From the NCBI RefSeq assembly GCF_019396385.1, contig NZ_JAHKRN010000038.1, positions 29,121-93,120 on the forward strand: 64,000 bases of DNA. The letters are read 5' to 3'. The notes under the pieces are model-generated. The model was not told the DNA's origin, ran no database searches, and worked only from the letters and a program-made list of their open reading frames with translations. Positions within the stretch are counted from its first letter, which is position 1. The number at the start of each line of letters is the position of its first letter. The DNA comes from Nonomuraea harbinensis (lineage in GTDB: Bacteria > Actinomycetota > Actinomycetes > Streptosporangiales > Streptosporangiaceae). This document shows, one piece after another, positions 24,628 through 33,396 of the stretch. A program made the translations under genes and the position numbers.

Positions 24628-25952
24628 GGGTGCGTCAACTCCTGGGTGCGGCGGGCCAGCTGTTCCAGGCCGATGCCGTCGAAGCCGGTCAGGCTGCTGG
24701 CCAGGCTGTCGCGCAGCGCCCACTCGCTGGGGACGCCGCCGTTCAGCGCGCCGGCGATGGAGCCCGCGGTGGCGCCGGCGGAGTCGGTGTCCCAGCCTCC
24801 GGCGACGGCTCCGGCGACGGTGGCGGTGAAGTCGCCGCGGCCGTGCACGAGGGCGGCGGCGATGAGGGCGGCGTTGTTGATCGTGTGCACCCAGTGCAGG
24901 TCGCCGTGCCGCTCGTGCAGCAGGTCGACGACGCGTTCGAAGTCGTCCTCGCGGGCGGCGTCCTCGGCCGCCTGCCGGACCGCCCGGTGCAGCCGGGATC
25001 GGGGCGGCACCACCGACAGCCCCGCCTCGACGACCTCCTCGGCGGAGCCGGCGACCATCGAGGAGGCGCACATGGCGGCCGCGAACATGGCGCCGTAGAG
25101 TCCGTTGGCGGTGTGGGTGAGCCGGGCGTCCCGCCAGGCGTACTCGGCGGCGGTGCCGGGATCGCCCGGGTTGACCCACCCGTACACGTCCGCCCTGATC
25201 AGCGCGCCGATCCACTCCCTGAACGGGTTGCGGCGGGTGGCGGTCCGCGGGGGCTCGACGCCGTCGAGGAGGTTGCGGTACGCGACGCGCTCGGCGGTGA
25301 ACGTGCGCCCGGCGGGCAGCTCGTCGAGCCAGAGCCTGGCCACGTCGTCGGTGGAGAACCCGCGGCCGTGCCGTTCGAGCACGGACAGGGCGAGCAAGGG
25401 GTAGTTGAGGTCGTCGTCCTCGGGGATGCCGTCGATGTTCTCGGCCAGGGAGTTGACGGCGCTGCGCCGGTTCCACGGCCACCGCGCGGCCACCTCGTCC
25501 GGCAGGCCCTCGGCGGTGAACCAGCCGCGGATCGGCCAGTTCCCGGTGGCCTCGGCGATCTCCCTGATGCCCGTACGCGGGATCTTCTCGACCGGCTTGC
25601 CGAGCACGCACCCGGCGGCGCGGCCCTGCCAGGCGCCCAGCACCCGGTCGTGGGCCGCGACGACGCCGCGCGCGGGCCGCGGCCAGCCGGGGCAGGCGGC
25701 GATGATCGCGAGCAGGTCGCCGGGCTCGTCGAGCGGCGACGGGAGGGCGGCCAGCTCGTCCAGGAGCTCCTCGGCGAGCGGGCGCAGCGCCCGCGCGCCG
25801 GGCTCGGACGCGCCGGCGCGGGGCGGGGCGTCGTGCCCGCCGGCGGCGTGCCAGCGCTTCGCGACCAGCGTGGCGTCCCTGCCGTCCTCGGCGGCCTGCC
25901 TCAGCTCGTGGCCGACCAGATCCTCGGGCTGGACCCAGGTGAGCCGGATCAT
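24624..25952 (-). CDS. ADP-ribosylglycohydrolase family protein, copy 1
   Basis: A 442-residue member, the longest of four in this operon. It has a 120-residue N-terminal extension (IRLTWVQPEDLVGHELRQAA) before the core GAWQGRAAGCVLGKPVEKI. The first metal motif reads PEDDDLNYPLLALSVLE, the DDD variant seen in one branch of the family. The last motif is GGWDTDSAGATAGSIAGALNGG, keeping D-x-D-S. Family members use two Mg ions to break N- or O-glycosidic bonds to ribose. ATG 25952 overlaps the upstream stop (ATGA) and the stop overlaps rbsK. Its substrate is unknown; a nucleoside-like ribosyl compound is inferred. Confidence 0.9.
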   Translation of the reverse strand: MIRLTWVQPEDLVGHELRQAAEDGRDATLVAKRWHAAGGHDAPPRAGASEPGARALRPLAEELLDELAALPSPLDEPGDLLAIIAACPGWPRPARGVVAAHDRVLGAWQGRAAGCVLGKPVEKIPRTGIREIAEATGNWPIRGWFTAEGLPDEVAARWPWNRRSAVNSLAENIDGIPEDDDLNYPLLALSVLERHGRGFSTDDVARLWLDELPAGRTFTAERVAYRNLLDGVEPPRTATRRNPFREWIGALIRADVYGWVNPGDPGTAAEYAWRDARLTHTANGLYGAMFAAAMCASSMVAGSAEEVVEAGLSVVPPRSRLHRAVRQAAEDAAREDDFERVVDLLHERHGDLHWVHTINNAALIAAALVHGRGDFTATVAGAVAGGWDTDSAGATAGSIAGALNGGVPSEWALRDSLASSLTGFDGIGLEQLARRTQELTHP

Positions 25953-27091
25953 CGCTCCTCCAGGAGCGCGGCGAACGCGGCCTCGTGGGCGCGGCGCCGG
26001 GCCACGTCGCCGGCGTGCACGCGGCGGGCGACGGCGGCGAGGGCGCGGCCGGGCGCCACCAGGTCGGTGCGGCTGGCGATGCCGACCCGCTCGATCCACT
26101 CCTGCGGGACCGTGCCGAGGCCGCCGAGCGCGCCGGCGATGGCGCCGCCCATGGAGGCGATCGAGTCGGCGTCGCGGCCGTAGTTGACGCCGCCCAGCAC
26201 CGTCTCCCGGTAGTCGCCCTTGGCGATCACCAGGAAGGCCAGGGCCAGCGGCAGCTCTTCGATGCTGTGCACGCGGCTCGGCCTGCGGGCGCCGAGGCCC
26301 TGGTCGCGGTAGGTGTCGGCGACCGTGTCGTAGGGCCGCACGGCGGTGCGGAGCGCCTCGAACGAACCGTCCCAGTGGCCGAGCCCGCGAGCCGTCTCGC
26401 ACACGGCCTCGATGGCGGCGCGGGTGCCGTCCTTGGCCAGCCGGATACAGGCGGCGACGACCGAGTCGGCGGTGGCGCCCGGCCGCATCGCCTCGGCCAC
26501 CGCCGCCGCCATCACCCCTGCGGCCTCGCGGCCGTAGCTGGACTGGTGCGCGCCGGTCAGGTCGACGGCCTCGGCGTAGGCGGCGTCGGGGTCGCCCGCG
26601 TTGACGACGCCGACGGGGGCCACGTACATGGCGGCGCCGCAGTTGACGATGTTGCCGGTGCCGGCCTCGCGCGGGTCGGCGTGGCCGTAGTGGAGGCGGG
26701 CGACGATCCACTTCTCGGCCAGGAAGATCCGCTGCAGCGGCAGCGCCTCGGCCTCCAGCTCGGGGATCCACTGACGCTCGGCCATCAGCTCGGGCACCAT
26801 GTGCTCGGCCATCGCGTACGCGTCGAGGTGGCCGCGCGCCTTCTCGTACACGCGGATGAGCGCGTGCGTCATGAGCGTGTCGTCGGTGATGTGGCCGTCG
26901 CCCTTGTGGTACGGGGCGATGGGGCGGGCGTTGCGCCAGTCGTCGTTGAACGGCGGCACGATGCCCTCGACCCGGCCGCCGTAGCGTTCCACGATCTGCT
27001 CGGCGGTCCAGCCCTCGGTCGCGCCGCCCAGCGCGTCACCGACCGCCGCCCCCGCCACGCAGCCAGTCGCCCTGTCTTCAAGCGGCGTCAT
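25949..27091 (-). CDS. ADP-ribosylglycohydrolase family protein, copy 2
   Basis: A 380-residue protein with a well-formed active-site set: CVAGAAVGDALGGATEGW at the N-terminus, GDGHITDDTLMTHALIRVYE as first metal motif, NIVNCGAAMYVAPVGVVNAGDP in the middle, and VNYGRDADSIASMGGAIAGALGG with both Asp of D-x-D-S. It is the best candidate for an active hydrolase together with copy 4. It starts at ATG 27091 inside an ATGA overlap with copy 3 and ends in an ATGA overlap with copy 1. Confidence 0.92.
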   Translation of the reverse strand: MTPLEDRATGCVAGAAVGDALGGATEGWTAEQIVERYGGRVEGIVPPFNDDWRNARPIAPYHKGDGHITDDTLMTHALIRVYEKARGHLDAYAMAEHMVPELMAERQWIPELEAEALPLQRIFLAEKWIVARLHYGHADPREAGTGNIVNCGAAMYVAPVGVVNAGDPDAAYAEAVDLTGAHQSSYGREAAGVMAAAVAEAMRPGATADSVVAACIRLAKDGTRAAIEAVCETARGLGHWDGSFEALRTAVRPYDTVADTYRDQGLGARRPSRVHSIEELPLALAFLVIAKGDYRETVLGGVNYGRDADSIASMGGAIAGALGGLGTVPQEWIERVGIASRTDLVAPGRALAAVARRVHAGDVARRRAHEAAFAALLEER

Positions 27092-28056
27092 GAGAGTCCT
27101 TTCAGAAGTTCGATGAGATCTTTGCCCGCCAGCTCCGGCAGGCAACAGCCGGCGAGCGTGCGGGCCGGTGTGATCCACCCCTCCGGGATCGCACCGTACC
27201 CCCCGCAGGCCCCCGTGAGCGCGCCCGTGAGCGCGGGGGCCGAGTCGGCCAGCGCCGCCAGGCACGCGGCGGCGGGCACGGCCCGGCCGAGCTCGCCGCC
27301 CGACACCTCGGTCAGGGCGAGCGCGGCGGGCACGGTCAGCGCGGCGCCCACCCCGTAGCTGTAGACGTGGTCGAGCAGGGCCGCGTCCAGCGCGGGCACC
27401 GCGCCGAACGGGTCGCCCGCCGCGCGGGCGGCGGCCAGCGCCAGGCGGGCGTTGTGCCCGATGGCGGTGTCCTCCGGCAGTACGGCGAGCGCGGCGCTGA
27501 CAGCCTTGGCCGCCGAGCCGGTGGCGACGGCCTCGGCCACGGCGGCGGCGACGGCGCGGGCGCCGAGCAGGCCGTCGCCGGCGTTGGTGACCTGGGCGTC
27601 CTCGTCCGGCGCCGCGCCGCGCAGGCCGTAGGCGACGGCTCTCACGGCGGCGGCGTCGTCGAAGTGGTGCGGGTTGTCGTGGCCGCTGGCGGGCGGCTCG
27701 ACGCCTCTGGCCAGGTTGTCCAGTGCGGTGGCGACCGAGACGCGGGCCCTGATGTCGTCGCGGCCGACGAGCGCCCGGAACGCGCCGGCGCGCGGCGTGC
27801 CCATGGTGAGCAGCGTCCAGGCGAGCCATTCCGCGTCGTCGGACGGGCCGACGGCCAGCGGCGCGGTCGGCTGGTTGAGCGCGAACGGCACCGGCAGCGT
27901 GGTGACCCGGTGCTCCTCGGCGAAGGCGTCCAGCTCCCGGTGGAGCCTGCGGCTCCAGGGGGCGTGCAGCGCGGCCCGATGCCTGGCCGCGGGCCAGCCC
28001 GCGGCGTCTCCCACGGCGAGCCCGATGACGGCTCCCGCGATCCTGTCCCCCGACAT
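27088..28056 (-). CDS. ADP-ribosylglycohydrolase family protein, copy 3 (degenerate metal site)
   Basis: A 322-residue member. The N-terminal AGAVIGLAVGDAAGWPAARH is family-typical. The first metal motif is weakened to GPSDDAEWLAWTLL (TDDT becomes SDDA), and the C-terminal D-x-D-T/S motif is lost: the equivalent place reads ALADSAPALTGALTGACGG. Two of the usual metal-binding Asp are thus missing, so it may be inactive, regulatory or a partner of another copy. It begins 5 nt after copy 4 and its stop overlaps the start of copy 2. Confidence 0.88.
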   Translation of the reverse strand: MSGDRIAGAVIGLAVGDAAGWPAARHRAALHAPWSRRLHRELDAFAEEHRVTTLPVPFALNQPTAPLAVGPSDDAEWLAWTLLTMGTPRAGAFRALVGRDDIRARVSVATALDNLARGVEPPASGHDNPHHFDDAAAVRAVAYGLRGAAPDEDAQVTNAGDGLLGARAVAAAVAEAVATGSAAKAVSAALAVLPEDTAIGHNARLALAAARAAGDPFGAVPALDAALLDHVYSYGVGAALTVPAALALTEVSGGELGRAVPAAACLAALADSAPALTGALTGACGGYGAIPEGWITPARTLAGCCLPELAGKDLIELLKGLS

Positions 28057-28061
28057 GCGTC

Positions 28062-29252
28062 CTACAGCCCTTCCATCCGCTCGTCGCCGGCATCCGGCCC
28101 CGCCGTTCCGCCTCCGGCCGCATCCGCGGATCCGCCCGGCCCCGCCGGAGGCCGTCCAGCCGCACCGGCAGATCCCGCCGGGCGGGGAAGTGCCGCCGAT
28201 CCCGGCGTACCCGCGGATTCCGTCGTGGTTCCCCCGGGAGGCCCCGATCCCGCCGGGTTCTCGCCGGCGCGACCGGGTCGCGTCGCCCGGGTGCTCGCGG
28301 TTGCGTGGGCGGTGGCGAGGTCGTCAGCGACGTCCCGTATGTCCCGGCCCGCGACGACCGGCAGGCATCTCCCGGTGACGGGGCCGATCCTGGCCGCCCA
28401 CCTCTCGGGCACGCCGCGCTCGCCCTGCGACGCGCCCGCGACGGCGCCCGCGATGGCGCCGATGGTGTCGGCGTCCCTGCCCAGGCTGACGCCGAATGTG
28501 ACGGACCGCTCCACGTCGCCCTCGCCGTGCAGATAGGCGGCCAGCGCGAGCGCCACCGCCTCGGGCGCGAGGTCCGTCCACGGGTAGTGCCTGACCACCA
28601 CGGCCTCGTGCAGCGCCACGGCCGGGTCGGCGGCGCCGAGGGCGGCGCGCGCCCGGACGATGTTCCTCGCCGTCCACGAGTCGGCGGGCACCGCCGACAG
28701 CGCCGCCTCCACCGCGTCGGACGGATCGGCCCCGGCCATCGCGGCGGCGACGGCCGCGGCGACCGCGCGGCCGCCGAGTATGCCTTCGCCCGACTGGCTG
28801 ACCCGCCCGTCCTCGGTCACGAGCCGGGCCGCCTCCGCCGGGTCCCCCGGGCAGAACACCCCGTACGGGGCGGCCCGCATGGCGAGCCCGTCGGACCACC
28901 CGTGCTGGTGGACCAGCCCGGTCAGCGGCGGCTCCAGCCCGCGCCGCAGCGCCTGGACGGTGCCGAGCTCGGAGAACCCGGCCCCGCGCATCGGCCCGGT
29001 CACGGCCGGGATCACCCGCTCCCGGTACGCGGCCGCGACCAGCGCGGACGTCAGCCCGTGCCCGTGCTCGGCCAGCAGCCCGGCGGCGAAGATCGCGTAC
29101 TCGGTGTCGTCGGTGCCGCCGCCCTCGATCTCGGTGAGCCGCCCCCAGCGGTGACGGATCTCCTCCGGCGTGAGGTTCTCGGCGGGCGCCCCGAGGGCGT
29201 CGCCGGCCGCCAGGCCGAGCAGACACCCCCGGGCCCTGTCGCGATACGTCAC
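28062..29252 (-). CDS. ADP-ribosylglycohydrolase family protein, copy 4, with disordered tail
   Basis: A 396-residue protein with all canonical motifs: CLLGLAAGDALGAPAEN, the metal-binding GGGTDDTEYAIFAAGLLAE, and the C-terminal GVSLGRDADTIGAIAGAVAGA (full D-x-D-T). The first 320 residues are the enzyme. The last 70 residues are a Gly/Pro/Ala/Thr-rich tail (SGPPGGTTTESAGTPG; ends DERMEGL), unusual in this family. GTG 29252 overlaps the binding-protein stop (GTGA). It is the first hydrolase after the transporter genes. Confidence 0.9.
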   Translation of the reverse strand: MTYRDRARGCLLGLAAGDALGAPAENLTPEEIRHRWGRLTEIEGGGTDDTEYAIFAAGLLAEHGHGLTSALVAAAYRERVIPAVTGPMRGAGFSELGTVQALRRGLEPPLTGLVHQHGWSDGLAMRAAPYGVFCPGDPAEAARLVTEDGRVSQSGEGILGGRAVAAAVAAAMAGADPSDAVEAALSAVPADSWTARNIVRARAALGAADPAVALHEAVVVRHYPWTDLAPEAVALALAAYLHGEGDVERSVTFGVSLGRDADTIGAIAGAVAGASQGERGVPERWAARIGPVTGRCLPVVAGRDIRDVADDLATAHATASTRATRPGRAGENPAGSGPPGGTTTESAGTPGSAALPRPAGSAGAAGRPPAGPGGSADAAGGGTAGPDAGDERMEGL

Positions 29253-30559
29253 CGCTGATACCGCTCCAGCACCTCGTTGCCCTCCTCGACGAGCCGCTTG
29301 GCCGCCTCGTCCAGGGTGACCTTGTTGGCGAAGAACTCCTGCAGCACCGGCGTCGCCACCTTGCTCTTCCACTCGTCGTACCCGTTCACCTTGAGGAACG
29401 GCGCCACCACGAGGTCCTTGGCGGAGGCGGTGGCGACGTCCCAGCCGTCCTCCTGGCCGGTGATCGACGGGTCGGAGGCGGCCTCCTGCGAGGTCGGCAG
29501 CAGCCAGTCGCCCTTGGCGAGGCGGGCCTGGTTCTTGCCGTTCAGGAAGAACGACATGAACTGGATGGCCTGCTCCTGGTGCTCGCTGTCGGCCGACACC
29601 GACAGGGTCTGCGAGACCGCGCCCTGGTTGGAGGTGGTGCCCTTGAGCGGCGGCAGCGTCACCCACTCGAAGCCGTCGGGGGCCTGCTCGGCCACCTGCT
29701 GGCGCAGGTAGACGCCGACCGGGAGCATCGCGTACTTGTCGGCGAAGAAGCCGGGCAGCGGGTCGGCGGTGCCCATGCCGAGCGCCGCCGGGTCGGCCGT
29801 CTTGTCCTTGTAGAGCTGGTCGTGGATGCGCTGCAGGACCGCCTTCTCCTCAGGGCCGACCTTGACGGTGGTCTTGCCGCCGGCGGTCTGGAAGAAGGTG
29901 CCGTCGAAGTTCAGCGCCAGGTTGAGCACCTTGTTGACCGGCGACTTCATCGGCCAGGCGACGCCGTACGTGTCGCCCTTGGTGAGCTTCTTGCTCGCGT
30001 CGGCGAACTCGTTCCACGTCCACGGCTCCGCGGGCGTGGGCATGCGCACCCCGGCCTCGGTGAGCAGCTTCTTGTTGGCGATGATGACCTGCGACTCCTG
30101 GAGGAACGGCACGCCGAACACGCCCTGGTCGCCGCTGCCGTCGTCGAAGGTGACGGTGTCCCAGGCGGCCTGCGGGATGTCGTTCTGCAGGGAGGCGGGC
30201 AGCTTGTCCTTCAGGTCGAGCAGGTAGCCCTTGGACGCGAAGCCGGCCAGCGCGGGCGAGTCGTCGTGGAAGACGTCCGGCGCGTCACCGCCCTCGAACG
30301 AGGTGACGAGCTGGTCGTTGACGTTGTCCCAGCTGCCCTGGACGTAGGTGACCTGGATCTCCGGGTTGGCCTTGTTCCACTCCTCGACGATCGCCTTGTT
30401 GGCCTCCACCGACTCCTTCTGCCAGGCGAGGCTGAGGAAGTCGAGCTTGACCGGTTCGCCCGACCCGCCCGAGGAGTCGCCGGTGTCCCCGCCGCCGCTG
30501 CCGCACGCGGCGGCCAGCGCGACGACCGCCACCGCCGCCAACGCGGATTTGATACGCAT
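29249..30559 (-). CDS. extracellular solute-binding lipoprotein of the ribosyl-compound transporter
   Basis: A 436-residue cluster-1 solute-binding protein. The lipoprotein signal is MRIKSALAAVAVVALAAACGSG (lipobox AAAC), followed by a Gly/Ser linker. The mature domain has KLDFLSLAWQKESVEANKAIV, TSFEGGDAPDVFHDDSPALAG and the C-lobe VYLRQQVAEQAPDGFEWVTLP. The ligand is unknown; the neighbouring enzymes suggest a ribosylated molecule. The ATG at 30559 is 9 nt after the permease stop. The stop overlaps the hydrolase start, so transporter and enzyme synthesis are coupled. Confidence 0.92.
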   Translation of the reverse strand: MRIKSALAAVAVVALAAACGSGGGDTGDSSGGSGEPVKLDFLSLAWQKESVEANKAIVEEWNKANPEIQVTYVQGSWDNVNDQLVTSFEGGDAPDVFHDDSPALAGFASKGYLLDLKDKLPASLQNDIPQAAWDTVTFDDGSGDQGVFGVPFLQESQVIIANKKLLTEAGVRMPTPAEPWTWNEFADASKKLTKGDTYGVAWPMKSPVNKVLNLALNFDGTFFQTAGGKTTVKVGPEEKAVLQRIHDQLYKDKTADPAALGMGTADPLPGFFADKYAMLPVGVYLRQQVAEQAPDGFEWVTLPPLKGTTSNQGAVSQTLSVSADSEHQEQAIQFMSFFLNGKNQARLAKGDWLLPTSQEAASDPSITGQEDGWDVATASAKDLVVAPFLKVNGYDEWKSKVATPVLQEFFANKVTLDEAAKRLVEEGNEVLERYQR

Positions 30560-30568
30560 CTGAGCCTC

Positions 30569-31387
30569 CTAGCCCTTCACAGCGCCGGCCATCAGGCCGG
30601 ACCTGAGCCGTCGCTGGATGATTGCGAAAAAGATCAAGCTCGGGATCGTCGCCATCAGCGACGCCGCAGCCAGCGGGCCGAGCCTTGCCACTCCCTCGGG
30701 GCCGGTGAACCGCACCAGCGTCAGCGGGAGCGTCATCACGTCCGGGTCCTTCAGGACCACGAGCGCGAACAGGAACTCGTTCCACGACGAGATGAACGAG
30801 AACAGCAGCGTCGCCACCACGCCGGGAGCCAGCAGCGGGGCGACCACGCTGACGATCGCCCGCATCCGGCCCGCGCCGTCCACCGACGCGGCCTCCTCCA
30901 GCTCGCGCGGCACGGAGCGCACGTACCCCTGGAGCATCCACAGCGCGAACGGCAGCGTGAACGTCACGTGCACCGCCACCAGCCCGGCCAGCGTGTTGAC
31001 CAGGTCGAGCTCCCGCATGACCATGAACAGCGGGATGATGATCAGGATGAACGGGAACACCTGGCTGACCAGCACCCACCCGAGCGCGATCCGCTTGAGC
31101 ACGCCCTGGTAGCGGGCGAGCGCGTACGCTGCGGGCAGCGCGACCGCCACGGTCAGGAACGCGCTGGCCAGCGCCACGACGAGGCTGCGCAGCCCGGCCC
31201 CGACCAGGTCCTGCTCGCCGAACGCGGCGGCGAAGTTGGCCAGCGTCGGCTCCCTGGGGATCCAGGCGGGGTCCAGGCTGGCCATCTCCTGCGGCGTCTT
31301 CAGCGCCGTCGACAGCAGCCAGACCAGCGGGAAGCCCAGGAAGACCAGGTAGACCAGCAGCGCCGCGTACTGGGGGATCCTTCTCAT
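30569..31387 (-). CDS. ABC transporter permease, MalG type
   Basis: A 272-residue inner-membrane permease with six helices. It begins MRRIPQYAALLVYLVFLGFPLVWLL, has the EAA loop ELEEAASVDGAGRMRAIVSVVAPLLAPG and the usual C-terminus IIQRRLRSGLMAGAVKG. The start lies in an ATGA overlap with the MalF-type gene. No ATPase gene is nearby. Confidence 0.92.
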   Translation of the reverse strand: MRRIPQYAALLVYLVFLGFPLVWLLSTALKTPQEMASLDPAWIPREPTLANFAAAFGEQDLVGAGLRSLVVALASAFLTVAVALPAAYALARYQGVLKRIALGWVLVSQVFPFILIIIPLFMVMRELDLVNTLAGLVAVHVTFTLPFALWMLQGYVRSVPRELEEAASVDGAGRMRAIVSVVAPLLAPGVVATLLFSFISSWNEFLFALVVLKDPDVMTLPLTLVRFTGPEGVARLGPLAAASLMATIPSLIFFAIIQRRLRSGLMAGAVKG

Positions 31388-32295
31388 GACGCCTCCCTCA
31401 GCTGCCGCCACAGGTAGACGCCGAGCAGCGCGAGCACGACGACCACGATGGCGACGCCGAGCGCGGCCGCGTAGCCGAAGAAGCCGTAGCGGAACGCCTC
31501 CTCGTACGCGAACAGCATCGGCAGCCTCGTCCGCCCGCCGGGCCCGCCCTGGGTGAGCACGTAGACCAGGCTGAACTGGTTGAAGTTCCACACGAAGTCG
31601 AGCGAGGTGATGGCCACGATGACCGGGCGGAGCTGGGGCAGCGTGATGTTCCAGAACCGGCGCCAGGTGCCCGCCCCGTCCATCGCGCCCGCCTCGTACA
31701 GCTCCCTCGGGACGGTCTGCAGGCCCGCCAGCAGCACCACCGTGGTCTGCGGCATGCCGCTCCAGACGCCCATGACGATGACGGCGGGCAGCGCCCAGGT
31801 GAAGTCGGCCAGCCAGTTGATGTCGGTGCCGAGCGTGCTGTTCACGATGCCGGCGTCCGGGTGGTAGACCAGCCGCCACATCAGGCCGATCACCACGGGC
31901 GGCATCGCCCATGGCACCATGGCCAGCACCCGCGCCACGCCGCGCAGCGCCAGCCGCTCGTTGAGCAGCAGGGCCAGCCCCAGCGAGGCGAGGAACTGCA
32001 GCGCGGTCACCGAGACCGCCCAGATCATCCCGACCTGCATGGACTGCCAGAAGTCGTCGTCGCCGAGCAGCGCGGCGAAGTTGTCCAGCCCGGCGAAGCT
32101 GGTGACGTGGTTCCTGCCGGACTCGGCGTCGGTGAACGCCAGCGAGATCCCGTACAGCAGCGGCCCGACGCTGAAGATCAGCACCGGCACCAGCGCGGGC
32201 AGCAGGAGCACCCACATCTCGCGGTTCCTGCGCGGCCCGCGCCCGCTCCGCCTGCGACCGGCGGGCGGGGCGGGCCGCGTCGCCGTGGCCGTCAC
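31384..32295 (-). CDS. ABC transporter permease, MalF type
   Basis: A 303-residue permease. Its basic N-terminus (PAGRRRSGRGPRRNREMW) is followed by six helices, the EAA loop YEAGAMDGAGTWRRFWNITLPQ and the MalF-type VYVLTQGGPGGRTRLPMLF segment. GTG 32295 overlaps the LacI stop (GTGA). It pairs with the MalG-type gene downstream. Confidence 0.92.
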   Translation of the reverse strand: MTATATRPAPPAGRRRSGRGPRRNREMWVLLLPALVPVLIFSVGPLLYGISLAFTDAESGRNHVTSFAGLDNFAALLGDDDFWQSMQVGMIWAVSVTALQFLASLGLALLLNERLALRGVARVLAMVPWAMPPVVIGLMWRLVYHPDAGIVNSTLGTDINWLADFTWALPAVIVMGVWSGMPQTTVVLLAGLQTVPRELYEAGAMDGAGTWRRFWNITLPQLRPVIVAITSLDFVWNFNQFSLVYVLTQGGPGGRTRLPMLFAYEEAFRYGFFGYAAALGVAIVVVVLALLGVYLWRQLREAS

Positions 32296-33341
32296 GGCGT
32301 CCCCCTCTCCGCGCCTGGCGCCTGGTACGGTGCGGGCTCCTCCCCCGTCGTCGAAGCCCGTACCGCGAGGCGCGGCGGCACGGTCACCCTGCGGGGCTCC
32401 CTGTCGCCGTTCTTCAGCCGGTCGACCAGCAGCTCGGCGGCGGCCTTGCCACGTTCGGCCGACCCCAGCGAGACGCTGGTGAGCGACGGCCAGGAGGCCG
32501 CCGCCAGGTCGGTGTCGTCCATGCCGGCCACCGCCACGTCGTGCGGCACCCGCCGCCCGGCCGCGCGCAGCACGTCCAGCGCGCCGAGCGCGATCAGGTC
32601 GTTGGCGCACATCAGCGCGTCGACGTCGGGCCGCCGCTCCAGCAGCGCCGCGACGGCCCTGCCGCCCTCGGCGCGGTAGAAGTCGCCGATCTCGACCAGC
32701 TCCTCGTCGTACGGCAGCCCGAGATCTTCCAGCGCCTCCCGGTACGCGGCCCCGCGCGCGGCGCCGGGCACTGTGTCGGTCGGGCCGTTGACCATGCCGA
32801 TCGTGCGGCGGCCGAGCCGGTAGAGGTGGTCGATGGCCAGCTTCACGCCGGTGCGCGAGTCGGCCCTGACGTTGTCCACGGGCGTGCCCTCCGGCACCGA
32901 CCCGATGATCACCACCGGGGCGCGGGCCGCGGCCAGCATGTCCAGGTGCTGCTCGGTGACGCGCAGCGGGCTCATGATCAGCCCGTCCACGTACCGCTCC
33001 CCCAGGCTGTGCAGCACGTCGATCTCGTCGGCCACCACCGCGTCCGTGGAGTGCAGGACGAGGCGGTAGCCGGCGGACTTGAGCACCGGCTGGATCTGGC
33101 GCAACATGGCGAGGTAGGCCGGGTTGCCGACGTCGGCCATGGCGAAGGCGACCTGGTGGGTGCGGCGGGACTTCAGGGAGCGGGCGACGGCGTTGCGCAC
33201 ATATCCGAGCTCCTCGGCGGCGGCCATCACCTTCCGCACGGTCTCCTGCCGGGTGGGCAGGCCGTTGAGCACCCGCGACACCGAGGCGATGGAGACACCG
33301 GCGCGCTCGGCGATCGTGGTGATCGTGGGTCCGTCGGCCAA
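32292..33341 (-). CDS. LacI family regulator of the ADP-ribosylglycohydrolase operon
   Basis: A 349-residue regulator with helix-turn-helix TITTIAERAGVSIASVSRVLNGL at the N-terminus, then LGYVRNAVARSLKSRRT and a sensor domain (LIMSPLRVTEQHLDML; LMCANDLIALGALDVL; VAGMDDTDLAAASWPSL). TTG 33341 is chosen: GGAAGGG lies 5 nt upstream, and a longer reading would start inside the operator at 33361-33396. It is the first gene of the operon to 23740 and probably represses it. Its effector is expected to be ribose or a ribosylated compound, by analogy only. Confidence 0.9.
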   Translation of the reverse strand: MADGPTITTIAERAGVSIASVSRVLNGLPTRQETVRKVMAAAEELGYVRNAVARSLKSRRTHQVAFAMADVGNPAYLAMLRQIQPVLKSAGYRLVLHSTDAVVADEIDVLHSLGERYVDGLIMSPLRVTEQHLDMLAAARAPVVIIGSVPEGTPVDNVRADSRTGVKLAIDHLYRLGRRTIGMVNGPTDTVPGAARGAAYREALEDLGLPYDEELVEIGDFYRAEGGRAVAALLERRPDVDALMCANDLIALGALDVLRAAGRRVPHDVAVAGMDDTDLAAASWPSLTSVSLGSAERGKAAAELLVDRLKNGDREPRRVTVPPRLAVRASTTGEEPAPYQAPGAERGTP

Positions 33342-33360
33342 GGCTGTCCCTTCCGTGTAC

Positions 33361-33396
33361 GTAAACGATTTCAGCAAAGAGACTGTAAACGTTTAC
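33361..33396. promoter_or_regulatory. LacI operators upstream of the ADP-ribosylglycohydrolase operon
   Basis: GTAAACGTTTAC (33385-33396) is a perfect 12-bp palindrome of the LacI class with the central CG. A second, weaker site, GTAAACGATTTC, lies at 33361-33372 with the same left half. The centres are 24 bp apart. They lie 20 to 55 bp upstream of the regulator start (33341), where they would overlap its promoter. Confidence 0.75.

Noticed and set aside
22741..25098. Long plus-strand frame after the ABC ATPase fragment
   Set aside because: It runs antisense through rbsK and the first ADP-ribosylglycohydrolase gene and shows no protein-like features after the Walker A part.
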